From Phaseolus vulgaris (lineage: Eukaryota > Streptophyta > Magnoliopsida > Fabales > Fabaceae): a DNA stretch of 64,000 bases. Position 1 is the first letter of the stretch; each line of letters starts with the position of its first letter. Shown one piece after another: positions 44,467 to 55,536 of this stretch. The position numbers were made by a program, and so were the translations under genes. Below the pieces are notes generated by a model. It was not told the DNA's origin. It saw only the letters and a list, made by a program, of their open reading frames with translations, and did not search any database. Location of the stretch: assembly GCF_000499845.2 (NCBI RefSeq), contig NC_023755.2, forward strand, positions 30,532,698 to 30,596,697, written 5' to 3'.

Positions 44467-47060
44467 ATGAGAAATACGAGGCAAGGATCTGCTGCACCAA
44501 ACGGGGGCGAAAGCCTCACCCTGCAACAGATTATGGACACGATGCAGGCCCTCTAAGAAGAAGTGGCTGCGTCAAGAGCGAATCAAGAACGCATCCAGAC
44601 TGATTTGGCTGCGTCGCTGACAGCGAATGAAGAACTACACCGATCAAATGACGAATTGCGTAGGGATCTGCAAAATCAGGAAGGCGAAAGTAAGGAAGAT
44701 CAAGAACCCGTGACGCTGCCCAGGGAGTTCCCAATGCCGTTCTCGCAAGCGATCATGGATGCAGTAATACCAGCCACGTTCGTAGGGCCAGAGGTCGCTT
44801 TCACCGGTACAGAGGACCCGGAAGCTCATCTGACGGCTTTCCATACGCATATGATGTTGGTTGGGGGCTCTGACGCGGTGCGATGCAAGTTGTTCATGAG
44901 CACTTTGGTGGGAACTGCGATGGATTGGTTCATCAGTCTTCCTGATGGCCACGTGACGTCGTTCCCACAACTCATGAAACTGTTCAGAGAACAATACATC
45001 GTGAATCGGGCTCCCCCGTCCATTTCTTACGATCTTTTTGACGTAAGGCAGTATCAGGGAGAGTCCCTGAAGGAGTTCCTCAACCGTTTTGGGGCACAGG
45101 TTGTGCGGTTGAACATTAAGAGTGAAGAGATGATGGTGCATGCGTTTAGAAAGGGCATCGTGCCAGGACCCTTCAGCGAATCACTCATCAGAAACCACCC
45201 TAAAACTTTTGGTGAGATAAGGCGCCGAGTGGTGGCTCACATTGCTGCGGAGGGAGAAGTCTATGAGAAGCGTGCGTGTGTTGTTCCCACGCGCCCACAT
45301 GCACCAGGTCGACCTCAACCCTTGAGGGTACATGAGGCAACGACAGAGAAGAAGACCCCGACGAAGCAACAACTCTACCAACCCAGGAAGCCCCAAACCA
45401 GGGGGCATGCAAGAGAAAATGTGCCTCCTAGGCACGAATTCATAGTAGAATTAAAGGACCTCATTGCTATCCCCAACATAGCAGAGAGACTAAAGATGCC
45501 CGCTAAGTCCGACAAGAAGTTAGGACCCAACAAGAACGCCTGGTGCGAGTTCCACCAAGCGTTTGGCCACCCCATACGCAACTGCTTGGCGTTGGGACAC
45601 CAGTTAGATGAGCTGGTGAAGAGCAGTTTCTTGAATGACTACTTGGCGGAGTCACAGGGAGCCCTGAACTCGACAACATCAGGAGAGGATCAGGGGCACG
45701 AGATACCCGTGCATGGTGAGGTCCACACTATCGCAGGAGGTTTTTCGGGAGGAGGGTGAACCACTTCTCAGAGGAAGAGATATGCACGAATAATGATGTC
45801 GGTAGAAGCGCAAGAGGCGGATGACGCTCTTGACGTTGACCTCGTCTTCACCAAGGCCGACCTTCGAGACGTCGTCCCACACGATAACGACCTGGTGGTG
45901 ATCTCAGTAGTAACCGTTGGGAGGAGGGTGCACCGTGTATTGGTAGATCAAGGGAGCTCGACAGACGTGATGTTCTGGACGATTTTCAACAAGCTGCAGT
46001 TGTCCCCCGACCTGTAAGGCCTTATGCGTGGGCACTTGGAGCTGAGGACCACCTTCACAGATGGTACCGCGTCCCGTACGGAGAACATCAAGTACCTCTT
46101 CGTCAACGCCCCCTCCGCATATAACATACTGCTAGGTAGACCTACGCTGAACAGGCTGAAGGCGGTATCATCGACGAGGCACATGAAGATGAAGTTGCTT
46201 GACTTGGGGGGAAAAGTGATTACCATCAAGTCAGATTAGAAGGAGGCTAAGAGGTCCTATGAGAACAACCTTAAAATGAAGAGAGGGGTATTCATGGTCA
46301 CTACGCGTGCACCGCACTCAGAAGAGGTCGCCCAGCCCGAGGTCACCCACGCAGAGATCGCCTGGGAAAGGCGACCTGAGCCAATCAGCGATGTGGGAAA
46401 AGAGAGATTGGAGGAAAGATCTTCAAGCTTGGCAGCGCTCTCACGGCGTAGGATCGGATTGCCAAGGTCTGACCTGTCCACCAGCGGGCGAAAGAACAAC
46501 ATTTTGCTGACTTAGAAGAGCTATGCACGACAATAGCTAAGTGCAGGCTGAAGTTGAACCCCAAGAAGTGCATGTTCAGAAAAGAAGCAGGGAAGTTTCT
46601 AGGTTTCTTGCTCACTGAGCGTGGGATAGAAGCGAACCCAGAAATGTGTGCAGTGACGAGGCACATGGCTGCCCTGTCCGGATTCGTGTCAACTGGAGGA
46701 GACAAGGGCCACCCTTACTTCCAGTGCATATGGACCCAGTGTAAAGAGGCGTTCATCAGGCTGAAGGAGTACCTAGCCAACCCTTCAGTCTTGTGCAAAC
46801 TAGTTCAGTCCTTGTTCAGAAAGGGGATCAGGTTCAGAAACCTATGTATTGCAAGGGCCTGAGGTAAGACACCAAGCATTGGAGAAGGTGACCCTAACGG
46901 TCCCATGTCAAATAGAGAGTAAGCTCCCCCTAACGGACTGGTCCTTTCAGAGTGACAGAGGCCCTTGGAAATGGAGAATACAGGTTTGAGACGCGGGAGG
47001 AAGGCGCGATTCCTCGCACATGGAAAGCGGTCAACCTCAGAGTTATTTCAGTTAAACAAT
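44467..47060 (+). pseudogene. T5 gag-pol remnant
   Basis: ATG at 44467 ('MRNTRQGSAAP'), TAA for Gln at 44554, then a 398-residue gag frame (44563-45759): 'EDPEAHLTAFH', 'WFISLPDGHV', 'YQGESLKEFLNRF', knuckle 'CEFHQAFGHPIRNC' and 'IHTIAGGFSGGG'-like end. A TGA at 45757 replaces Cys. Protease 'LVDQGSSTDVMF' follows at about 45946. A further deletion is at 46015 and TAG for Gln at 46237. RT is collapsed: sequence passes from the region before RT straight to 'ADLEELCTTIAKCR' near 46505, then 'FLGFLLTERGIEANPE'. After about 46865 only the pol C-terminal tail remains ('EEGAIPRTWKAVNLR', to 47060). Confidence 0.88.
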
Positions 47061-47159
47061 AACATTGTACATTGTCTTAGGGGACGCTCTTTTCCCCTTA
47101 TAAGGGTTTTTTAATGAGGTCACCCAATAAATTTCGATTGAAATATGCTCTCGAATTTT

Positions 47160-48480
47160 GTACAATGAAGTTACGAACTTGTTCCCCTTGCGTTAGAAGT
47201 CTCGAGAGTGGGAAAGGTAGGTTCGTAGAGAACACCTCCCCCCTCGAGTGAGAATGCCAAGGTTGAACGAAATAGTTAACCAGATAAATCCTCCTCGCCC
47301 TTGAGCGAAGCCGAGGTTAGTTACGAACTGTTCACCTTGCATTAGAAGTCTCGAGAGCGGGAAAGGTAGGTTCGTAGAGAACATCTCCCCCCTCGAGTGA
47401 GAACGCCAAGGTTGAACGAAATAGTTCACCAGTTAAATCCTCCTCGCCTTTGAGCGAAGATGAGGTCAGTTACAACTGTTCACCTTGCGTTAGAAGTCTC
47501 GAGAACGGGAAAGGTAGGTTCGTAGAGAACACCTCCCCCTTCGAGTGAGAACGTCAAGGTTGAACGAAATAGTTCACCAGTTAAATCCTCTTCGCCTTTG
47601 AGCGAAGATGAGGTCAATTACGAACTGTTAACCTTGCGTTAGAAGTCTCAAGAGCGGGAAAGGTATGTTCATAGAGAACACCTCCCCCCTCGAGTGAGAA
47701 TGCCAAGGTTGAACGAAATAGTTCACCAGTTAAATCCTCGTCGCCTTTGAGCGAAGATGAGGTCAGTTACGAACTGTTCACCTTGCGTTAGAAGTCTTGA
47801 GAGCGGGAAAGGTAGGTTCGTAGAGAACACCTCCCCCCTCGAGTGAGAACGCCAAGGTTGAACGAAATAGTTCTCTAGTTAAATCCTCATCGCCTTTGAG
47901 CGAATATGAGGTCAGTTGCGAACCGTTCGCTTGGGTTAGAAGCCTTCAGTGTTGGAAAGGTAGGTTCGTAGAGAACACGTCCCCCCTCAAGTGAGAACGC
48001 CAAGGTTGAACGAAATACTTCACCAGTTAAATCCTCCTCGCCTTTGGGCGAAGATGAGGTCAGTTGCGAACCGTTCGCTTGGGTTAGAAGCCTCGAGTGT
48101 GGGAAAGGTAGGTTCGTAGAGAACACCTACCCCTCGAGTGAGAACACCAAGAATGAACTAGTATGGTTCACAAGAGAAACCCTCCCTCGCCTTTGAGCGA
48201 GAACGAGGTCAGATACGAGCCATTCCCTTACGTTAGAGGACCTCGAGGGCGGAGGAGGTAGGTTCACAGAGGACACCTTACCTTCGAGTGAGAACGTTAG
48301 GGTTGATGGTTCATCGGTGAAATCCCCTTTTAAGAGGTTAGTCACAAGCTTTCCCTTGGGTTAGAAGTCTCGGGAGAGGAAAGGGCAGGTTCGGAGAGAA
48401 CGTCGTCCTCTCGAGTGAGAACACCAAGGTTGAGCAGCGCAGTTTACAGATAAATCCTCCCCTGATACTGAGCAAGGGTG
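47160..48480. repeat. 149-bp tandem repeat, eight units plus a degenerate one (T5 3' region)
   Basis: The GTTAGAAGTCTCGAG landmark occurs at 47192, 47341, 47489, 47638, 47787, 47935, 48083, 48232 and 48360. Spacing is 148-149 bp for the first eight and 128 bp for the last. Each unit carries GGTAGGTTCGTAGAGAACAC, CCTCGAGTGAGAA and CTCCTCGCCTTTGAGCGAA. The unit is a larger relative of the CTCGCC...GCGAG short repeats of the other copies. Confidence 0.93.
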
Positions 48481-48656
48481 AGGTCAATTCAAGGTTAGTG
48501 TGCAAACCCCCACTACCTATACGCAGTAGATAAGACGGGCAGGCGTGCTACCTAAAGTTCAAAGAGTTCGTTACAGGCGCTGTTGGAACATAGGTCGCCT
48601 AGGTGAGGACTTAGTCTCTTCACTGAACAAGTTACAACTCGAGACTGGGGGGCTTG

Positions 48657-49485
48657 TGTACCAACCAGTCCTCAGGTGTCGTTTGACCACTAGTGATGGT
48701 GGGGCCGCGTAGGGTGGGTCCCACGAGTGGCAGGGGTCAGCGTCTCGCGAGGCACGCGCGCCTAGGTACCGAAGAGTGGTCAGACATCGTTCAACAGGAT
48801 GTGACGATGTGCCACCCGACAGTGTAGTGAGGGCGATGAGACATCAGACATAGCGAAGAGATATCGGTGATTCAAACAGCAGAGCTGGGCCACGAGAGGT
48901 GAATCCCAGACCACACACCAGTTATCAGTTAGGGAGAAGCCTAGGTCACGAGAGCCCATGCGTGTGGTGTGGATGACGCGTTCAGGCGTAACACATGTAA
49001 AAAGCCACTAGAAAAGATACGACCTGAAAGGGTCACGTCCCAGGGGTGAGTTGCTCGCATGGCACGTGAACGGCTAGGGCGCTCACAGGACGGGCAATCC
49101 CAGAGATCAGGTGCACGAGGTGGCACCCCGACGGTCGTCCCGTCAGAGGTCGCACTCTAGTTAGGGAGCCCTACGCGCTAGGTTGCCCTAAGAGTGGGTA
49201 ATAGAGGCGCTAGGGCCCACCCTCAGAAATCCTATTTTGGGTAGTGGAAACAGTGGAAACCCTAGACTATATAAAGGGTAGTCACAAACCTAGTAAGGTA
49301 CGCTATTCATTTGTGCCGCTTCACACACACAGTTTACACAAAGCTTTACGCTTAACAGTTTGGGTGTTTCCTAGCCCTAAGATTGACTTGAGCGTCGGAG
49401 TGCAATCAGAAGGAAAGCACGTGCGAACGCAGGGATTCTTGGGCCTGAGATTGTCGTAGACGTTTTCGGTCAACCGACAGGACCA
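48657..49485 (+). mobile_element. 3' LTR of T5 (829 bp)
   Basis: TGTACCAACCAGTCCTCAGG...CAACCGACAGGACCA, preceded by GACTGGGGGGCTTG. The TATA-like CTATATAAAGGG is near 49268. The same LTR family occurs as a fragment at 50507-51111. Confidence 0.88.
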
Positions 49486-50506
49486 TTAATATATAAACTT
49501 TTTTACAATTTTAGTTATTTTTTTTTTATGTTTTATTATATGTGCATGGGATACTTAAAAAAATAGATACAAAATTACATTGTGATTAATTCAGATTTTA
49601 TAAAAAAAATAGGGCTACATGCGTCATTGTGACTAATTCAGATTTTATAAAAAAAATAGGGCTACATGCGTCATTGTGACTTTCTCTCTTCTCCCTCTTA
49701 TTTCTCTGCATTTAAGAGAAGAAACCTGCACCTTCCATTCACCCCTCCCCCGCTCCCTCATCTTCCTTAATCCCCTGATCCAAATAAGGGGTGCACCTTC
49801 AGTTCCGTCCGCAGGAACAGTGCACCCTTATGCAAAGAGGCACCAAATCGTGTTAAAAAGAGTGAAAAGAAAATTCTACTTGTCTAGAGAAAAGGTAAGA
49901 TGGTAATTTAACACAAACCTTTTAAGAGTGAAAAGGAAAATAAATGGACAAAAAACATTAACGAAAGAAATAAGGCTTTTTCTTCCTTTCTTTATTCACG
50001 AGTGAGACACTCCCTCCCCAGTTTCTTTGCATATCCGCATTTCGATTTCTTTGGTAACCAACACTACTCACTCGGTTACAAAACACAAGGAAAAAAAGAG
50101 TAGAAAATAAAAAATTATTAAAGAGAAAATTTATAAAAAATTTCGATTTCAGGTGTGATTGCTAATTTTTTGGTGTGATTGCTAATTTTTTTTCAAGTTG
50201 CGTTACAATTTTACCTTGTGATAGATTTCATTTGTTCCTTACTAAATAAGAAGATAACTTCAAACAAATTACAAAACCACGTGCTATAACTGAGATCACT
50301 AATAATAAAATATAGTACTACGTACAATAAGTTGGTTGAGTAGAAGATGGTGAGAGCATTAATTGAAATAGGTTAAACAGGGATATTATGGATACATGCA
50401 TGTACGTAGTTGTAAGTTCAATCATTATAAATAGAAGGATTTCAGGATATCCTTATACAAAAACAAGCACAACGTCTCTCCCTAGTTGTAAGCATAGATT
50501 ATGACT
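49486..50506. other. AT-rich spacer, no supported gene
   Basis: It includes a 47-bp tandem duplication (49584-49677), a CT-rich stretch (49680-49790) and a segment at 49870-49960 homologous to 42620-42720 on the other side of T5. No convincing frame. Confidence 0.6.
49584..49677. repeat. 47-bp tandem duplication
   Basis: TAATTCAGATTTTATAAAA...GGGCTACATGCGTCATTGTGA occurs twice head to tail (49584-49630, 49631-49677) with a single T/C difference near the start. Confidence 0.9.
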
Positions 50507-51111
50507 GTACCGACTAGTCCTCGGGTGTCGTTGACCACTAGTAATGATGGGACCGCGTAAGCTGGGTCCCACGAGTGTCGTGGGCCAATGTCTCGCTGGG
50601 CACGTGAGCCAAGGTACTGAAGAGTGGTCAGAGGCCAATCACCAGGATGTGCTGATGTGTCCTCGGTAGGGCGGTGAAGGCGATGAGAGATCGAACATCG
50701 GTGACTCAAACAGTAGAGTTGGACCACGAGAGGTGGATCCTAGAACACACAGCAATTATTAGTTAGGGAGAAGTCTAGATCACGAGGGGTCCATGCATGT
50801 GGTGTGGATGACGCGTTTAGGCGTAACACGAGTAAAGAGCCACTAGAGGAGAGACGACCCGTGAGGGTCACGTTCCAGGGGTGAGTTGCATGCATGGCAT
50901 GTGAACAGCTAGGGTACTCCCATGACGGATGGCCCCAGAGATTAGGTGCACAAGTTGGTACCCAGGTGGTCATCCCGTAAGAGGTTGCACTCTAGTAAGG
51001 AGTCTTACGTGCTAGATTGCCCTAAAAGTGGGTGATAGCGGCGCTAAGGCACACCATCAGTAAACCTAATTATGGTTAGCGGAATCAGTGGAAACCCTAG
51101 AGTATATAAAG
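50507..51111 (+). mobile_element. LTR fragment of the T5 family
   Basis: It starts TGTACCGACTAGTCCTCGGG and tracks the T5 LTR as far as the TATA region (AGTATATAAAG near 51101), where solo-LTR S3 interrupts it at 51112. The remaining R/U5 part is not found downstream, so it was deleted or the copy is truncated. Confidence 0.8.
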
Positions 51112-51745
51112 TGATATGATTCCACTAGCCAAATAGAGATGATTCTTTGACATTCTATGGAATCAACTTGAGTTGGAGATAGCTTAGGCACTTTTAATAG
51201 AATTATGAAGCCATTTGGAAAAGAAAACAACAAACAATAAAACAGCAAACAAAGTTAAGAAAACAAAGTTAGCCAAAAGAATTTGGAACCAACTACCGAA
51301 GTGAAGTGTCACTTAAATCACTCCAAAGAAAGAATACTCCCTTGACCAAGCTGATCTTGAGGCCTTGAGTACCATCAAATGAAATATGTCAAAGCAAGAG
51401 CACACAATCTTCAAAGCACTTCACCACAAAACCAATGAATAATGAAAGACAAACAAGAAAAGGTATAAGCAATAAAAGGCTATAACAAAAGGAATACTAG
51501 CTGTATGACAAACTCAAAGAGTAATGAATAAAAGACAAGCAAGAAAATAAGGTACTCAATGAAAAAGAAGGCACACAAAAGAGACCTAAAGAAAAGCACT
51601 AGAGTAGATGAAGAAAACAAAAACAGAGCTACTGGAAAATATTTTTATGCAAACTGTGCTTGATGTTCACTGATTTAACTGGAATGATATAAAGCGAACT
51701 GGATTATGAAATTTTAACCACAAAAAGTTGAAGATCTTAGCTCAA
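51112..51745 (-). mobile_element. Partial, diverged LTR S3 of the TGATG...CATCA family
   Basis: It begins TGATATGATTCCACTAGCC with the family's GGAATCA.CTTGAGTTGGAG block, preceded by TAAAG as candidate duplication. Homology to S1/S2 fades after about 150 bp, and the element is cut at 51746 by the LTR of T6. No CATCA end is present. Confidence 0.6.
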
Positions 51746-52891
51746 TGATCCTGCCGGTTGACCTAGCGTAAGAGCGTTGCCTCGTCACGAACCTCCTCAC
51801 CAGCTTGACTCCACGTGGCCTTCAAGTCCACACCATAGAAAACCTCTCTGAGAACCTGAAAACACAAGGTGGCGCCTCTACGGCCGGTGGCGCTCCGATG
51901 CTCAAGTCAGTAACAAGAACACCCAAAGACTCAGAGAAAATATGCTCTGTGAAACCGTACTAAAGGCACACAACTCTAGCAATGAGCCGTAATGAAAAAC
52001 GTACCTCTGTAAATTCTGTTAAGTTTACCTTTATGGCTAGGTTTTCTCACTCTCCAGGCCGTTATGCTTTTGGACGCGTGGCTCACATCCAGCCCTGCAC
52101 GTGTCGCCATCTGGGCTGGGATAGCAGGTAGTGCCCAGCCCTACACGTGTCATCATCTGAGCTGGGATAGCTTGAGTGTCATTTCTCTATTGCATCCAAC
52201 CCTACACGTGTCATCATCTGGGTTGGAATAACAGGTAGCATCCAACCCTACACGTGTCGTCATCTAGGTTGAGGTAACTTGAGCGTCATTTCTGTGTAGT
52301 AACCAGTCGTGCGGCTAAGTCCTCTACTCAAGGAGTAAGCTAGCACGCAATATGCTCTAGAACACCACCTGACAAGGCGAGTATCGGGTGCAGCAAAGTG
52401 CACCATCTCTGTGATATCGCTTGTCGCTAATGCCACCCTCCTTATCGCTGCGCCATGCATGTTCTGGCTGAGGAAACCTTGCCATCAACGAATGTCCACT
52501 CTGGGAATCCTGTCGCTGATAGGCAAGTTGTTCCCTTCAACCCACACGCCCTTCACGCCCTATGTTGGCGCAACAATCATCTTACTGAAATTATACGCTT
52601 GATCTTACTCTTCTGAGCCTTCAGCAGCTTCAACTGAGTTTACTGGGACATCCGACGATGTGCTCCTCGCGGCGGCGTCAGACCACCTGATCTCCCATTT
52701 GTCTAACACGTCGATGACACATAAACCTGGCGACCACCAACCATGTTCACTATAGAACGCCAGTTCCATGAACCGGCGACTATGCTCACTTCTGAACCAT
52801 TCATCTTTCTCTTGTCGACGTGTTCCGCTGAGCACGCCCCACATAGTCACGTGCTAGACACGTCATCACACTCGATGACCTGGTCGGTACA
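51746..52891 (-). mobile_element. 3' LTR of T6 (1146 bp)
   Basis: TGATCCTGCCGGTTGACC...CTGGTCGGTACA in + orientation, the reverse complement of a T1-type LTR. CACGTG motifs repeat within CTACACGTGTCATCATCTG-type units at about 52095-52265, matching the U3 array of T1. A TATA box on the minus strand falls near 52030. Confidence 0.9.
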
Positions 52892-53030
52892 CAAGTCCCC
52901 CAGTCTCGAGCTGCGACTTGTTCAGCGAGAAGACTAAAGAGGTTTAAATCCGGCGGCCTACGTGGCTTTGCGCGTTGGCGCTCGCACTGTTTACTGACTT
53001 GACACTTCACCAACTCCTTCGATCATTCGA

Positions 53031-53036
53031 CACGTG
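53031..53036 (+). promoter_or_regulatory. G-box upstream of AS6
   Basis: GACACGTGGATTCATCAACG about 200 bp before the leader-intron donor, in the same place as in AS1-AS3. Confidence 0.4.
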
Positions 53037-53401
53037 GATTCATCAACGGCCGTTATTCATTGCCATTTGCGCTTCTCGTAACGTTCAAAACTCTTCGAGA
53101 CTCTTAAACACTTCGCGTCATTTCACTGTTTCATTATCTTCTACCTCTCTTCAGACTCTCGAAACGCTCCAGCGAACGCTTCGATTCCCCCAATCACCAT
53201 CTTTCTGAATACTCTTCTGATCATCCAAAGGTAACTTTTTTTATCACTTCTACTGATATTTGCTGCATTTTAATCGGTTTGCATCATCCATTAACTGTCT
53301 GGAGCATACGTTGTGGGATGTTTTCTCTACTTTGTTTTTTCTTTTCTGCGTTTAGGGTTTTTGAACCTTTTCTCTGTGAGCCCCCCTTGTTCTTCCATCT
53401 C

Positions 53402-54388
53402 TGATGTGATTCCAATAGCCACATAGAACAAGATTCTTGACACTTTGAGGAATCACCTTGAGCTGGAAAATATAGAGGCACTTTCTTAGAAGTTGGATCA
53501 TGGTTCTAAAATCAAGAACTCACCAATAACAAGTACCAATTCTCAAACTCATTTGGTTGAACCAAATATTGTCAAATTGAATCAACAAAGGAAAATTAAA
53601 AAGAAGAAACCGAACAGAATTGAATTAAAATCAAAACTACCGAACAGAATTAAGAAACAAACAAACTTTAGGTGCTGGAAAATTAGAAGAACCGAAACAA
53701 CAACAACTCAAAACACAAGACAACATGAACAAATTGAAGAAGAAGAAAGGAAGGAGAAGAGAATGCTCATGAAGATGGAGGAATGGTTGGATGATCACGC
53801 CACTAGAAGAATGGATGCTCCTAGATGAGTGCGGAAGCCGCCACTTGAGGAAACCATGGTCCTTCAAGATAAGACTAGAGAAGAAGCTCAAAGCTCTCCA
53901 AATGCTCACTCCAATTTTGAGTATAGTTTCTTTAGATAAAATTCAAATCTGAATTTTACAAGGAAGGCACCTCTATTTATAGCCTAAGGTGCTGAAAAAT
54001 GAAAGCTAAACAATTCAAAATTCCCTCCAAAAGCTATCTAGAACCGGCGCTAATTGCCTAAGCAAGGAAGGTGTGATCCCTTCCTTTACTTTGTCACCCC
54101 CTATTCTACTCCTACACCTATCTACTAATACACCCTCCTAAAGCTCCTAACTAAAGCCTAAAAGATGCTATAACAAAAGAGGTTTCTAAGGTTTCCCTCT
54201 AAGCACCTTCAACTAAAGACACTACAAAAAGAGAAAATAAATGTCCTCTAGCTCCCAAGGCTTTGAACATGCTTCTTGTAATCCTTTGAGGTGGACTTTG
54301 ACCTCCATGGGCGTCCTCCATTTGTGCCTCCACCTCTTCTTGAGCTTGATGAGTGGCCTCCATGTTCTCTTGGGCTTGATCTCCATCA
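53402..54388 (-). mobile_element. Solo LTR S4 in AS6 leader intron, TSD ATCTC
   Basis: A 987-bp element, TGATGTGATTCC...CTCCATCA, with ATCTC at 53397-53401 and 54389-54393. The internal minus-strand frame ends 'RITRSMFKALGARGHLFSLF' as in S1. Confidence 0.9.
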
Positions 54389-55348
54389 ATCTCCCTCTCT
54401 TCCGTCGAGTCTCTCTGTTTACGAACTCTCATATCTTCCCTTTTCGTCTTCTTGCAGCTTCCTCGATGGCTCGTTCAAAAATCACACCAAACCCTTCCTC
54501 CTCCCGCGACCCCCCAAGGGGTCCTAACGTCCCTTCCGACCGAGTCGCGAGACCCGTGTCTTCTCGACCTAACCAACCACAACCAAACCCACCACAACCC
54601 AGCGCGACTATACCCGTGGGCTTCCGCAACCCTGCTGGGTGAGACTTCATCCATCAACACTGATCGCGATATCCTTCGTGTCAAGAAAGGTGATGCGGAT
54701 CACCTCTCTTTCAGCAAAGAGCACGATGACAAAGTAGTTGTGCGCCCTTGTCCTCCCGGTGAGCCAATCTGCACCGATAATCAGGGAGCGACGACGCCCC
54801 TTTCTGCTTTGTCTACGCCACCATGTTCAAGAAGGTCAAGCTTCGGTTTCCCTTCACACGCTTTGAGAGGGAGCTCCTGACCGAGCTCGACATAGCCCCC
54901 GCCCAGCTTCATCCCAATAGCTGGGCGTTCGTCCGGGCTTACCAAATTATCTGCGTGCACTTGGGACACCCGACCTCGGTGGATGTGTTCCTGTACCTAT
55001 TCGAGGCGAAAAACCCGGGCGATCGTCTATGGGTTAGCCTCAATGGGGTCGCTGGGAGGTCCATTCTCTCCATCTTCCAGCAATCCTATAAGGACTGGAA
55101 GGGGAAGTTCGTGCGTGTTTGTTGTAGCGACCAAGACCCTTCCCTTCTCGACGGGTTCCCCTTGTATTGGGTGAACAAGGGGAAGAAGGAGTCGAGCTTC
55201 AGGAAGGCCAGGGGGCCAGAAAAAATGGGAGAGCTCGACAAGGACTTGTGCGGTTTCTGGAAAAGAGCCGCCTCCTCCAACGTGATTCTGCCCACTTCCT
55301 CCATCATCGCCTACGAGTTTCTCGAAGGCCAGCTAGACGTTCACATAG

Positions 55349-55536
55349 GTTTGTCCTTAAGCCCTTGAGTTCCCTTAGCCTACACTTGCATCGCCCCGTC
55401 TTTATTTTGATGTTGTTGTTCTGACCTGTGTGTGGTTTTAACTTTCCCCATTCATTGTCTTATATTGCTTATCTTTCTTTGCATTGTTAACTGCTGAATT
55501 CTTGTGCTGGTTGGTAACTATGGGTCACTAATGCAG
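55349..55536 (+). other. Phase-1 coding intron of AS6 (188 bp)
   Basis: CACATAG|GTTTGTCC ... CACTAATGCAG|ATATGATG. CACTAAT shortly before the acceptor is a reasonable branch-point-like motif. The junction reads 'DVHI-DMMLGK'. Confidence 0.8.

Larger units (their letters stand above)
43638..49485 (+). mobile_element. Internally deleted Tat-like element T5
   Basis: 5' LTR lacking its first ~123 bp (43638-44398), primer site (44399-44418), gag-pol remnant (44467-47060) with most RT and all of the integrase core missing, tandem 149-bp repeats (47160-48480), a polypurine tract (near 48641-48656) and a complete 829-bp 3' LTR (48657-49485). There is no antisense gene between pol and the 3' LTR, unlike T1-T4 and T6. 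The missing LTR start prevents a target-duplication test. Confidence 0.88.

Noticed and set aside
47160..48480. CRISPR-like regular repeat array
   Set aside because: Units are contiguous 149-bp tandem copies without unique spacers, within a plant retrotransposon.
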